The notes under the pieces: generated by a model | What the model saw: the letters and a program-made list of their open reading frames with translations, nothing else | Database searches by the model: none | Told to the model about the DNA's origin: nothing | Made by a program: the position numbers and the translations under genes | Assembly (NCBI GenBank): GCA_041946825.1 | Contig: JBHGBD010000027.1 | Location: 4,597-68,596 of the forward strand | Length of the DNA stretch: 64,000 nt | Direction: 5' to 3' | DNA from: CAZTHM01 sp041946825 | Lineage (GTDB): Bacteria; Acidobacteriota; Terriglobia; UBA7540 | Shown: piece after piece, positions 51,867-63,180 of the stretch | How the letters are laid out: each line of letters opens with the position of its first letter | Numbering within the stretch: position 1 is the first letter of the stretch

Positions 51867-53504
51867 TTAATAGACGAAAACCTGGTGATCGGAGGACTGC
51901 GTATGGATTTGCGCCAGAATGCGATCCAGTAATTCGTAACCGGCCCGGCCCAGGAAACTGACTCCGCCCACCCGGCGCTCTTGCAGATCTCTTTCCGGAT
52001 TCAGTGATTTTCGCAGAGCCTGTTCGTGGCGTGAAAGCAGTTCCGACCGTTGGAGAGCCGCCCGACTCAGCTTGCCCTTCAGCTTCTCGAGCTGGTAACG
52101 CATTTTCTCTTGCGCGTGCTTGAGCGTATCCAGGAGAGTCGGGTCGAGCGTTTCGATATCGCCGCGCATGCGTTCGAGCAGCGCCGCAAGCTCCGTTTCG
52201 CTCCGGTCGAAGCGCTCGGCCCATCCTTCGGAGAGCCCCGCGGCCGCAATCTTCTGGCGCAGGTGTTCCTCGCTCTCCCAGACGTCCTCGACCTCCAGCT
52301 TGTATTTCTCCAGCAAGCGCTGAATCCGCCGGTCTACCAGAGTAAATCCCGCGCGGGGAAAAATGATGGGTTGCGGCCGGCCGAAAGACTCATAGAGCGT
52401 CTGCGACTGCCCCAGGTAGGCGAGTTCGGACGGGCCGGCAACGTAAGCGAGCGTCGGAAGAAGCAAATCCTGCACGACGGGGCGCAGTAATGCGTTGGCG
52501 GAGAAATGAAACCGTCCCTGGCCTGCTCCTGCGCGTAATTCTTTCAATGAGACGTGTTCGGTGCCGTCGAGGAAAAAATCGCCGGCCCGTTGTTGAAGTG
52601 GCAAGCGGTTTCCATCTCGCATCACGAAGACCAGCGTGGATTCGTCGGTCACGCGTACCTGAGCGTGATAGCCGGCCGCTTCCAGCGCCCTCGACCGCGC
52701 AAGCAAGCGACTCCGAAGCGCTTCCGACTCTTCCAGGGCGCGCGCAAAAACGGGATGAGTTACGGATTCGACTTCCTGGTCCAGGGGATCGAGGAGGATC
52801 ACACCGCAGGGGCGGAAGAGCCGCGCCATCCAACGCGCGAACGCCAAGCTCCAGGTTACTCCCGGCTGATAGCAATCCCGCAGATCACGCAACAACCTTT
52901 CGCGCGGCTCACCCGGGGGCAAAGCCTTTTCAAGATCGCCAAGCGCTACCTCGATGTTTTCGGTTAGCTTGACGTAACCCACCGGCGAGCGCGGCGCCGG
53001 GCGTTCGCCCGGGTCGTGGAGCGGGACCAGATTGTATTCGTCATCAAAAGTCGCGATTTGCGCCACTTCCGCCAAATCGTGGTCCTGCGTGGCCAGCCAG
53101 AATACCGGCACGCAGGGCAGACCCTGCAATGAAAGCGACTGCGCAAGCTTTACGGCCGTGAGGGCCTTATAGAGAGTGAATGCAGGTCCCGAGAGCAGGC
53201 CCACCTGCTGCCCAGTGACCACGGCAAACGTCCCTGCTTCGCCGAGCCGGCGGATATTCTCGAAGGCTGCCTCGCCGCTGCCGAAGATCCGGTTCTGCCG
53301 GTTGAGGATTTCAACGATGGCGGCGCGATGGGTGTGAAACCCTTCAAGCTTTGCGGCGAGGGTCCGATAACCGGCCGGGTCGAAGGGCCCGCTGCCGTAG
53401 AAATCCCGCACACGGGCGAAATCGTCGAGATAGTCCAACAGGAGTTTGCTGGAGTGGGGCACTCGCTTGTGGGAAATGCCATGACAGTCCATTTGAGCTT
53501 TCAT
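51867..53504 (-). CDS. bshC: Bacillithiol biosynthesis cysteine-adding enzyme BshC
   Basis: Putative last enzyme of bacillithiol synthesis, joining cysteine to glucosaminyl-malate. The 545 residues match the family in length and layout: VVTGQQVGLLSGPAFTLYKALT, PVFWLATQDHDLAEV (usually EDHD; here QDHD), GVILLDPLDQEV, LRPVVQDLLLPTLAYVAGPSELAYL, and a C-terminal coiled-coil (about 430-520). ATG at 53504, with ATG 53492 as an alternative. The Glu to Gln change in the DHD motif may be lineage-specific. The presence of BshC implies bacillithiol as low-molecular-weight thiol; bshA and bshB are not in the window. Confidence 0.9.
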   Translation of the reverse strand: MKAQMDCHGISHKRVPHSSKLLLDYLDDFARVRDFYGSGPFDPAGYRTLAAKLEGFHTHRAAIVEILNRQNRIFGSGEAAFENIRRLGEAGTFAVVTGQQVGLLSGPAFTLYKALTAVKLAQSLSLQGLPCVPVFWLATQDHDLAEVAQIATFDDEYNLVPLHDPGERPAPRSPVGYVKLTENIEVALGDLEKALPPGEPRERLLRDLRDCYQPGVTWSLAFARWMARLFRPCGVILLDPLDQEVESVTHPVFARALEESEALRSRLLARSRALEAAGYHAQVRVTDESTLVFVMRDGNRLPLQQRAGDFFLDGTEHVSLKELRAGAGQGRFHFSANALLRPVVQDLLLPTLAYVAGPSELAYLGQSQTLYESFGRPQPIIFPRAGFTLVDRRIQRLLEKYKLEVEDVWESEEHLRQKIAAAGLSEGWAERFDRSETELAALLERMRGDIETLDPTLLDTLKHAQEKMRYQLEKLKGKLSRAALQRSELLSRHEQALRKSLNPERDLQERRVGGVSFLGRAGYELLDRILAQIHTQSSDHQVFVY

Positions 53505-53593
53505 CGTACACTCGTCGTCCGGTTCGGACAATCAATGAACAGAATAGACCGCTCGCCCCTTTAGGTCTTGGATGTTTGCCGGGTGGAAACGGT

Positions 53594-54508
53594 TCAGAAT
53601 TCCAGCCCCGCGCGGGCCTCGCGCAGAGCGTCAGCGACGACTCGCCGCGCGGAGGTTTTCAGCGCGAGGAGGGGCGAGCGTGGCGGGCTGCTCGCGTAAC
53701 CGCTCAATTCCACGGCCGCCTTGACTCCAGCGATTCCGTAAGGGACGGCGATCTTTTGGGCGAGCAAGGTGAGCCTTGCCTGCAAGTCCCGCGCGGCTTT
53801 CGCGTGTCCCTTCAAGAAGGCATCGTAAACTCCCAGGCAGATTTCCGGGACGAAACCCGATTGGCCAAGCACCCCGCCCACCGCGCCGGCCCGCAGCGCC
53901 TCCAGCAGAATCGGCGGCGCTCCCACTAGCACGCGAAAACCCGGCCGCACGCGCCGCAAGATCGCCCGCACGTAAGCGATGTCGCCGGAACTTTCCTTAA
54001 GCCCCGCGATGTTGGGATAGCGCGAGAGGCGGCCAAGGGTTTCGGGCTCCATCCGGATCCCGGTGAACTGCGGGATGTTGTAAATAATCACCGGCCGCGA
54101 CAAGCCGTCCGCCAGGGTCTGGTAGTGCGCCGAAAGGGCGGCGGAATCCATCCGCGACTTGTAGTAGTTGGGCGTGATGACCAGTAACGCGTCGGCGCCC
54201 CGCGCCACCGCTTCGCGGCTCAGTCGCAAGGTCAGTTTCGTGCTCTCGAGGCCAGTGCTAACAATCAAAAGTTCGGGCGGGCGCACGCGCGGCCTTGCGA
54301 GGTCCAAAAGGCGCAGGCGCTCGCGCTCCGTGAGGAATGGCGCCTCTCCCGTCGAGCCGGCGACAACAATCCCCGAAAGTCCGATGCCCACGTAGCGGCC
54401 CAGGTTTTCGCGGAACTTGACAAGGTCAATTTCGCCGCGCCGGTCAAAAGGCGTAATGATGGGGAGAAAGATGCCTTGCAGGCGGCCGATGATTTGTTGC
54501 CGGGTCAT
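53594..54508 (-). CDS. DapA-family aldolase/lyase, HOGA-like
   Basis: Schiff-base aldolase of the dihydrodipicolinate synthase superfamily, 304 residues. The catalytic residues are recognisable: the GSTGE loop (VVAGSTGEAPFLT), the Tyr in VIIYNIPQFTGI and the Lys in IAGLKESSGD. The segments IVSTGLESTKLTLRLS and VITPNYYKSRMDSAAL resemble 4-hydroxy-2-oxoglutarate aldolase more than classical DapA, so a 2-keto-4-hydroxyglutarate or related keto-acid aldolase is favoured. ATG at 54508, 20 bases after carB. True DapA activity cannot be excluded, and dapF is elsewhere in this window. Confidence 0.82.
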   Translation of the reverse strand: MTRQQIIGRLQGIFLPIITPFDRRGEIDLVKFRENLGRYVGIGLSGIVVAGSTGEAPFLTERERLRLLDLARPRVRPPELLIVSTGLESTKLTLRLSREAVARGADALLVITPNYYKSRMDSAALSAHYQTLADGLSRPVIIYNIPQFTGIRMEPETLGRLSRYPNIAGLKESSGDIAYVRAILRRVRPGFRVLVGAPPILLEALRAGAVGGVLGQSGFVPEICLGVYDAFLKGHAKAARDLQARLTLLAQKIAVPYGIAGVKAAVELSGYASSPPRSPLLALKTSARRVVADALREARAGLEF

Positions 54509-54528
54509 GGTTGTCCAGCTTCCTGCCG

Positions 54529-57786
<3,258 letters not shown>

Positions 57787-57796
57787 GTCTTGATTT

Positions 57797-57821
57797 GTCA
57801 GGTCACGGCTTCAGCCGTGCC
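57797..57821 (+). repeat. Outer REP, left copy
   Basis: Begins GTCAGG and folds as CACGGCT-TC-AGCCGTG (57804-57810 and 57813-57819). Mismatches to the right copy at only two positions. Confidence 0.8.
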
Positions 57822-57822
57822 A

Positions 57823-58320
57823 CTATGCTGCTTCCCCTCCACCTCTGAGCGGCTTTAGCCGCTGAGGTATTTCGTCAAGCTCGAAACGACCCAACGCCGA
57901 CGACCAAGGGTAGTCGGCAGCGTCGCGGATGAGTTTTTGTTTCATGGGATTTTGCTCGATGTAGCGCAGGTGAATCTCGTAGTCCCTTGAATCCCGTATC
58001 CGGTGGTCGCTGAATCCACGTTGCCAAACTGGCAATTTGAACCCCAGCCTTTCCCTTATTTCGTGAGCGGAGCCTCCTTTGATGTATTGCACGGAGCGCT
58101 CCAACGCCGTTTCAATGGAAGGGGTCAGAAGTATATGGAAGTGATCCGGCATAAGGACGAAAGCGTGCAATCGAAATATGGCCCTATCCCTGTACCCGAG
58201 AAGCGTATCCACAAAGATTTGGCAAACCTCGTCCTTCACAAATAACCTGCGGCTTTCCCAGCTTCGTGAAGTAATGAAATACGTGCCCGGAATCGACTTG
58301 TGTCGCCTGGGTGTTGCCAT
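57823..58320 (-). CDS. REP-associated tyrosine transposase (RAYT, TnpA_REP / Y1 family)
   Basis: A 165-residue Y1 transposase related to IS200/IS605 TnpA but of the domesticated RAYT type, which cleaves and moves REP hairpins. The HUH motif is HFH (His60, His62) in VLMPDHFHILLTP. The catalytic Tyr is Tyr113 or Tyr120 in DYEIHLRYIEQNP; WQRGFSDHRIRD is also typical. ATG at 58320 was chosen because an inner REP ends three bases upstream; the longer frame (to 58356) would be translated REP sequence. The last 15 codons are the inner left REP itself. Length and all key motifs are intact, so it may be functional. Confidence 0.93.
   Translation of the reverse strand: MATPRRHKSIPGTYFITSRSWESRRLFVKDEVCQIFVDTLLGYRDRAIFRLHAFVLMPDHFHILLTPSIETALERSVQYIKGGSAHEIRERLGFKLPVWQRGFSDHRIRDSRDYEIHLRYIEQNPMKQKLIRDAADYPWSSALGRFELDEIPQRLKPLRGGGEAA
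57847..57867 (+). repeat. Inner REP, left copy (inside the transposase 3' end)
   Basis: Contains the perfect dyad AGCGGCT-TT-AGCCGCT (57848-57863) and a following GAGG. It encodes part of the transposase C-terminus in the minus direction. Confidence 0.8.
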
Positions 58321-58322
58321 AA

Positions 58323-58343
58323 CCTCAGCGGCTAAAGCCGCCC
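58323..58343 (-). repeat. Inner REP, right copy
   Basis: Dyad GCGGCT-AA-AGCCGC (58328-58341), the inverse of the left inner copy with one difference in 21 bases. Lies immediately before the transposase start codon. Confidence 0.8.
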
Positions 58344-58364
58344 CTGCACCCGGCACTGCCGAGC

Positions 58365-58389
58365 GGCACGGCTAAAGCCGTGCCCTGAC
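58365..58389 (-). repeat. Outer REP, right copy
   Basis: Perfect 9-bp stem GGCACGGCT-AA-AGCCGTGCC (58365-58384) with CTGAC beyond, the inverse of the left outer copy. It ends one base before the carA stop codon region. Confidence 0.8.
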
Positions 58390-58390
58390 G

Positions 58391-59515
58391 TCATTGTCGA
58401 TACTCCTGCATAAGCTTCACAAACCGCTCGAAAAGGTACGCCGAGTCGTGCGGCCCGGGCGAAGCCTCGGGATGGTACTGGACGCTGAAAAGCGGAAGTG
58501 TCCGGTGCCGTAATCCTTCCAGAGTATCGTCGTTCAGATTGCGATGCGTCAGCACGACTTCGCCCGCCTTCAGCGAATCAGGGTCCACGGCAAACCCGTG
58601 ATTCTGGGCGGTAATTTCCACTTTCTGAGTTTCCAGATTCAGGACCGGATGATTTCCGCCGTGATGGCCGAACTTGAGCTTGTAAGTTTTTCCGCCCAGC
58701 GCTAAGCCGATGATTTGATGCCCGAGACAGATGCCGAAGATGGGCACGCGCCCCAAGAGGTCGCGCACGGCGCGCGCCGCGTATTCGACCGGCTCGGGAT
58801 CGCCCGGGCCATTGGAAAGGAAGACACCATCCGGCTTGAAATCCAGGACGTCTCTCGCGGGCGTCTTGGCCGGGACCACAATCACATGACAGCCGACGTC
58901 CACCAGCCGGCGAAGAATGTTCTGCTTGATCCCATAGTCAAACGCCACCACGCGGAATCGCGCCGGGGGAGGCCCCGCCTGGCCGACATGGAGGAAATCC
59001 GCCGAGGGCTCGCTCCACTCATATCGTGAAGGCGTGGTGACACGGCTGGCGAGATCCAGCCCTACCATGCTGGGTGAAGCTTTGGCCCTGGCGACGAGGT
59101 TGTGCTCATCGCGGTCCGCGGTCGAGATTACGCCGCGCATCGCGCCATGCTTGCGCAGGTGAAGAACCAGCGCGCGCGTGTCGATATCGGAGATAATCGG
59201 CACGCCGTACTGCGCAAGGAAATTCGAGGTGTCCTCTTGCGAGCGCCAGTTGCTGGTCAATTGACTTAGTTCGCGTACCACCAACCCTTCGGCGTAGGGC
59301 CGCGCCGACTCGCAGTCTAGCGAGTTCGTGCCGTAGTTGCCGATGTGAGGATAGGTGAGGATGACGATCTGGCCGGCGTAGGAAGGGTCGGTGAGGATTT
59401 CCTGATAGCCGGTGAGTGAAGTATTGAAAACGACCTCGCCAAAACGTTCGCCCGGAGCGCCGTCGCCCCGTCCCCGGAACACCCGACCGTCTTCTAAGGC
59501 GAGAATCGCCTCCAT
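58391..59515 (-). CDS. carA: Carbamoyl-phosphate synthase small subunit (glutaminase)
   Basis: Provides ammonia from glutamine to CarB. The 374 residues comprise an N-terminal CarA-specific domain (FNTSLTGYQEILTDPSYAGQ) and a class I glutamine amidotransferase domain: LSNGPGDPEPVEYA, nucleophile Cys in PIFGICLGHQIIGLALGG, and the catalytic His/Glu in SVQYHPEASPGPHDS. ATG at 59515. The intended partner carB follows downstream but is separated by the transposase unit. Upstream, 100 bases with a heptamer array separate it from lepB. Confidence 0.97.
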   Translation of the reverse strand: MEAILALEDGRVFRGRGDGAPGERFGEVVFNTSLTGYQEILTDPSYAGQIVILTYPHIGNYGTNSLDCESARPYAEGLVVRELSQLTSNWRSQEDTSNFLAQYGVPIISDIDTRALVLHLRKHGAMRGVISTADRDEHNLVARAKASPSMVGLDLASRVTTPSRYEWSEPSADFLHVGQAGPPPARFRVVAFDYGIKQNILRRLVDVGCHVIVVPAKTPARDVLDFKPDGVFLSNGPGDPEPVEYAARAVRDLLGRVPIFGICLGHQIIGLALGGKTYKLKFGHHGGNHPVLNLETQKVEITAQNHGFAVDPDSLKAGEVVLTHRNLNDDTLEGLRHRTLPLFSVQYHPEASPGPHDSAYLFERFVKLMQEYRQ

Positions 59516-59577
59516 GCCTTCTCCGATGATTCAGACATCGCGCACATGCGCAGGCATTCAGTCTTCAGCGCCCCATA

Positions 59578-59612
59578 GGGACTGAGAACTGACCACTGGC
59601 TACTGGCGACTG
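59578..59612. repeat. Heptamer tandem array, consensus NNNACTG
   Basis: Five consecutive 7-base units each ending in ACTG (GGGACTG, AGAACTG, ACCACTG, GCTACTG, GCGACTG), in the spacer between lepB and carA. A further tract resembling the same family (TTCAGTCTTCAG) lies just before it. Confidence 0.8.
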
Positions 59613-59615
59613 TTT

Positions 59616-60197
59616 TTACTCCACTGGCCCAAACTGGCTGAAGGGCCAGTACACGAACACCGCTTTGCCGTAAATATACTTTCGATCAACCGTGCCCCAA
59701 GTTCGGCTGTCGTTGGATGATACCCGATGGTCTCCCATTACGTAATAGTGTCCGGGCTCGACATAAGTCGAAGGGGAACTCTGGCGGTCGAGGCCGTCGG
59801 GCGGCAAATAAGGCTCCTGCAGCGGCCTGCCATCAATCGTCACCTGGCCATCGACGACCCCGACCCATTCGCCGGGCAGCCCAATCACGCGTTTGATGTA
59901 CGACTTCGACGGGTCGCGCGGATACCAGAAAACCACGATGTCCCCGCGCTGAATGGACTCGAAACGATACAGGAATTTGTTGATCAGAATCCGCTCGTGG
60001 TCGGAAAGGCGCGGCGACATGCTGGTGCCTTCCACCTGCACGGGCTGATAAAGGAAGAAGACGACGATGAAGGCCAGAAGAAGCGAAAGGGTGAGATCGC
60101 GAAGCCAGTAGCGCGTTTCAAAAAAGCGTCGGCGCGGCTCGTGATGAGCCGCCTGGGGGGCAGTCGGGGTTGAGTCGGTACGGTTGATGCCCTGCAT
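59616..60197 (-). CDS. lepB: Signal peptidase I
   Basis: Type I signal peptidase of 193 residues with a single N-terminal membrane anchor (LTLSLLLAFIVVFFLY). The catalytic serine is in VEGTSMSPRL and the general-base lysine in SYIKRVIGLPGE; box D GHYYVMGDHRVSSNDSR is complete. ATG at 60197, with GGAGG upstream and a -10 box at 60215-60223. It heads the minus-strand series leading into carA. It processes exported preproteins, of which this window encodes several. Confidence 0.95.
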   Translation of the reverse strand: MQGINRTDSTPTAPQAAHHEPRRRFFETRYWLRDLTLSLLLAFIVVFFLYQPVQVEGTSMSPRLSDHERILINKFLYRFESIQRGDIVVFWYPRDPSKSYIKRVIGLPGEWVGVVDGQVTIDGRPLQEPYLPPDGLDRQSSPSTYVEPGHYYVMGDHRVSSNDSRTWGTVDRKYIYGKAVFVYWPFSQFGPVE

Positions 60198-60214
60198 CGC
60201 CTCCGCAAACTGAA

Positions 60215-60223
60215 TTTATACCA
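60215..60223 (-). promoter_or_regulatory. Extended -10 promoter for lepB
   Basis: The minus strand reads TGGTATAAA (TGn-TATAAA), with TGGCAA about 17 bases before the hexamer. The leader is short and contains GCGGAGG just before the ATG. Confidence 0.5.
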
Positions 60224-60300
60224 CAATTTCAGCGACCTTGCCAGAGCCGGATTCCTCACGCGCGCGCCACGTGCGGAAGCCGTCGCCTCACGTCACGCTC

Positions 60301-60309
60301 TGGTAGAAT
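60301..60309 (+). promoter_or_regulatory. Extended -10 promoter for the GT2 gene
   Basis: TGGTAGAAT, a TGn-TAGAAT extended -10 box, 18 bases before the ATG at 60328. No -35 box is clear. It is divergent to the lepB promoter in the same 130-base spacer. Confidence 0.45.
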
Positions 60310-60327
60310 GTTGCCCGAGACGGCCGC

Positions 60328-61023
60328 ATGAATTCACCGCCGGAACCGATTGCCCTGATCATCCCCGCGCTGAACGAGGCGGAATCGATTGGTTTGCTCC
60401 TTCGCCGGCTGCCCCCGATCCTGGCCCAGGTCATCGTTGTGGATAATGGCAGTACGGACGCGACCGGGGAGGTTGCGAGATCGGCCGGCGCGCAGGTCGT
60501 TCGAGAGCCCCGAAGGGGTTACGGTCGCGCGTGTCTGGCCGGGATCGCCACGCTGCGCCCGGAGATTACCGCTGTGATGTTCATGGACGCGGACCTGTCA
60601 GACGACCCTTCGGACGCGCAATGCCTGGCCGCAACGCTGGTCGCGGGAGGCTGGGACCTGGTGATCGGATCACGCACGCTGGGGAACCCGGAGCCCGGAT
60701 CCCTGGCGCCCGTACAACGTTTTGGGAACTGGCTTACCACCCGCCTGATGGGTTGGATTTGGGGGGTCTCGTTCACCGACCTCGGCCCGCTGCGAATTGT
60801 TCGCCGTGATGCGCTGCGCAGGCTGGACCTGCGCGATACCGATTTCGGATGGAATGTCGAAATGCAGGCCAAGGCCGTCAAGCTGGGTATGAAGATCACG
60901 GAGATCCCCGTCAATTACCGCCGCCGTAGATTCGGGAACTCGAAGATCTCGGGCACTGTGGTTGGAAGTGTCAAGGCGGGAATGAAAATCCTGAGCACAA
61001 TTTTCAAGTGCTGGCGCATGTAA
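60328..61023 (+). CDS. Family 2 glycosyltransferase (polyprenyl-phosphate sugar type)
   Basis: GT-A fold glycosyltransferase of 231 residues. Motifs: ALIIPALNEAESIG at the N-terminus, VVDNGSTDATGEV, the DxD-type metal site FMDADLSD, and a closing basic patch YRRRRFGNSKISG. This pattern is that of dolichyl- or polyprenyl-phosphate mannose/glucose synthases, which would supply GT-C enzymes such as those at 772 and 40807; that link is inference. No membrane domain. ATG at 60328. It overlaps slightly in frame with the following open frame but not with that gene's likely start. Confidence 0.88.
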   Translation: MNSPPEPIALIIPALNEAESIGLLLRRLPPILAQVIVVDNGSTDATGEVARSAGAQVVREPRRGYGRACLAGIATLRPEITAVMFMDADLSDDPSDAQCLAATLVAGGWDLVIGSRTLGNPEPGSLAPVQRFGNWLTTRLMGWIWGVSFTDLGPLRIVRRDALRRLDLRDTDFGWNVEMQAKAVKLGMKITEIPVNYRRRRFGNSKISGTVVGSVKAGMKILSTIFKCWRM

Positions 61024-61116
61024 TTCCCCGCCCTGAGGCCACCCGGACTGGAAGACCGCGATCCGGACTAAGCTTGCATTTGCCGCAGGGTTCAAGACCT
61101 TCCCGGAATTCTGGAG

Positions 61117-61145
61117 TTGATTTTTCCCACCACTTCAGTTACAAA
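61117..61145 (+). promoter_or_regulatory. Sigma70-type promoter for the PagL-like gene
   Basis: TTGATT (61117-61122), exactly 17 bases, TACAAA (61140-61145). Transcription would begin near 61152, which favours the TTG at 61185 over earlier starts. Confidence 0.5.
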
Positions 61146-61184
61146 TCGAGCTTGCTCCCAGACGGCGGAAATCTCTCTCACAAA

Positions 61185-61943
61185 TTGCCCACTCGGACGC
61201 GGAATCGCACCCCGTATATCGGGCGGCGATGCGCCGTGGTTTTCACATCAGTTCTTGTGGCGCTGCAAGCATCCTGGGCACAGGAGGCCACTCCCACCCC
61301 AGGCGCGGATTCAGCGGCGGCCTTGGGACCAAACCTCACCAAACCGGCGCCCGCCAGCGAGCCTTATTGGGCAAACCGCGGGCATTGGAATTTCGGGCTT
61401 CAGGTGGGGTATATGGTGGAGAACGACATTCCGGACAACATTTCGCACATTAATCTGCTCATCGCTCAACCACAAGTCGGCTTGATCGTACGAGACTTTT
61501 TTCGAGGGCCCGTGCGACGGTTTGAAATTCTGGAGGAAGGCATTCTCGGCAGCGCCGTACATCCCGGCGGGCATTTGATCGGTCACTCGCTGCTGTTCCG
61601 ATTCGACGGCAAAGCGCGCGGCCGTGTCGTGCCCTTCTTCGATATGGGAGCGGGGATGCTGCACACCACCCTCGACCTGCGGGCTCCGGAACTGACAGGG
61701 CACCTGCAGTTCCTGCCCCAGGCCGGCCTCGGCGTCCAATATTTCTTCAACCCTCAGCGCGCCGTGGTCTTCGAGTACCGGTACGCCCACATGTCCAATG
61801 CCAGCATTGATCCGCCCAACCACGGATTCAACGGCAGCATGTTGACGATCGGGTTTCGCTGGTTGCGCCGGCCGCGCCCCGCGGCACTGGGCGCCGTGTC
61901 GAGATCGCGGAATCCCTTCCGCCATGTTTTCGGATCAAATTAA
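61185..61943 (+). CDS. PagL-like acyloxyacyl hydrolase (lipid A 3-O-deacylase family)
   Basis: Outer-membrane beta-barrel hydrolase of about 252 residues. After a signal segment (AVVFTSVLVALQASWAQ) and a low-complexity linker, eight or so amphipathic strands follow (HWNFGLQVGYMVEN onward). The catalytic His-Ser pair of the family is visible in YRYAHMSNASIDPPNHGFN, and the chain ends in strands (GSMLTIGFRWL). PagL removes the 3-O acyl chain from lipid A; the exact substrate here is inferred. The frame is open to ATG 61008, but the promoter at 61117-61145 suggests TTG 61185; GTG within the signal is another option. Confidence 0.78.
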   Translation: MPTRTRNRTPYIGRRCAVVFTSVLVALQASWAQEATPTPGADSAAALGPNLTKPAPASEPYWANRGHWNFGLQVGYMVENDIPDNISHINLLIAQPQVGLIVRDFFRGPVRRFEILEEGILGSAVHPGGHLIGHSLLFRFDGKARGRVVPFFDMGAGMLHTTLDLRAPELTGHLQFLPQAGLGVQYFFNPQRAVVFEYRYAHMSNASIDPPNHGFNGSMLTIGFRWLRRPRPAALGAVSRSRNPFRHVFGSN

Positions 61944-61962
61944 TGAATGATTTCCGCAGGCG

Positions 61963-63093
61963 CTAGTCGCGCGATTCCCGGGCTTTCTCTGCGGCGTGGC
62001 GGTCGAGCGGCTTGTTGTCGATGCGCACGGCGTGTTCCAGGGTTTCCAGCATCCGGCGCTGTTCGCGGTTGAGATTCTTGGGGACGACCACGTGGACGTT
62101 CACAAAGAGATCGCCCGGGCCGCGCCCGTCGACGCTGGGAAATCCCTTGCCGCGCAGGCGAAACACCGATCCGGATTGAGTTCCCTCCGGAATCCGCAGC
62201 CGTTCCTGACCGCGCAATGTGGGGACTTTGATTTCGGCCCCCAGCGCCGCCTGGGTAATGGAGATGGGAATGGTGCAGTAAAGCTCGCTTCCCTGGCGCA
62301 GGAAGTAAGGATGCTCGCGCACTTTCAAGACCACATAGAGGTCGCCCGGCGACCCGCCTTGGTACCCGGCTTCGCCCTCACCGCTGATTCGCAGCCGGGT
62401 TCCGTCATCCACCCCGGCGGGGATCCTCAGGCCCAGAATCTTCTCCTTCCGGACGCGTCCTTCACCTTTGCAATCCGGACAGGCCTCACGAATCACCTGC
62501 CCCTCGCCGCCGCACTGAGGGCAGGTGCGGGCGATGGTGAAGAATCCCTGCTGCGTCCGTAGTTGCCCTCGCCCCCCGCACGCCGAGCAGGTGACCGGCT
62601 CACTGCCCTTCTTGGCGCCGCGGCCGTTGCAGGTCGAGCAGTTTTCCCAGCGCGGGATTTTGATCTTGGTGTCGAGCCCGGTCGCGGCTTCCTCGAACCC
62701 GAGCTCCATGTCGTATCGCAGGTCGGCGCCCCGCTGCGCCCGGCTGCGCTGCGCGCGCCCGCGCCCGAAGATGTCGCCGAACCCGAAGAAATCTCCGAAG
62801 AGATCTTCGAAATCGGAGAAAACCGTCGACGAAAAATCGGGCGAGTATCCGCCCCCGCCCGTCGCGAAGGCGGCGTGGCCATAGCGGTCGTAGGCGGAGC
62901 GCTTTTGCGGGTCGGCAAGAACGCTGTACGCTTCGGTGATTTCCTTGAATTTTTCTTCCGACTCGTCCTTATTTCCCGGATTGCGGTCGGGATGGTGCTG
63001 CATGGCAAGCTTACGATACGCGCTCTTGAGCTCCTGCTCGCCCACGCTGCGCGCCACGCCTAATACCTCGTAGTAATCCCGCTTCTGGTTCAA
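61963..63093 (-). CDS. dnaJ: Chaperone protein DnaJ
   Basis: Hsp40 co-chaperone that stimulates DnaK ATPase. The 376 residues comprise a J domain with HPD (QHHPDRNPG), a Gly/Phe-rich linker (DLFGDFFGFGDIFGRG), a zinc domain with four CxxCxGxG motifs (CSTCNGRG, CSACGGRG, CPQCGGEG, CPDCKGEG) and the C-terminal substrate-binding beta-domains. TTG at 63093 is chosen since AAGGAAGG lies directly before it and the frame above is not DnaJ-like. It lies 87 bases after grpE; dnaK is not adjacent here. Confidence 0.96.
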   Translation of the reverse strand: MNQKRDYYEVLGVARSVGEQELKSAYRKLAMQHHPDRNPGNKDESEEKFKEITEAYSVLADPQKRSAYDRYGHAAFATGGGGYSPDFSSTVFSDFEDLFGDFFGFGDIFGRGRAQRSRAQRGADLRYDMELGFEEAATGLDTKIKIPRWENCSTCNGRGAKKGSEPVTCSACGGRGQLRTQQGFFTIARTCPQCGGEGQVIREACPDCKGEGRVRKEKILGLRIPAGVDDGTRLRISGEGEAGYQGGSPGDLYVVLKVREHPYFLRQGSELYCTIPISITQAALGAEIKVPTLRGQERLRIPEGTQSGSVFRLRGKGFPSVDGRGPGDLFVNVHVVVPKNLNREQRRMLETLEHAVRIDNKPLDRHAAEKARESRD

Positions 63094-63180
63094 GGCCTTC
63101 CTTTTACACTCCCGGCTCGCGCGCCTGGCGGCAACGCCGATTGTCAAGCCGCGGCGGCGTTCGTCGTCACGTTGACAGCC

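Larger units (their letters stand above)
57797..58389 (-). mobile_element. REP-associated transposase unit (REPtron) between carA and carB
   Basis: A 593-bp unit: an outer REP, an inner REP, the transposase gene, an inner REP and an outer REP. Outer REPs (57797-57821 and 58365-58389) are in inverted orientation and identical at 23 of 25 positions; inner REPs (57847-57867 and 58323-58343) are inverted and identical at 20 of 21. The unit fills the carA-carB spacer, ending one base before the carA stop codon and ten bases before the carB start codon. No target-site duplication is seen, as expected for this class. Confidence 0.8.
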
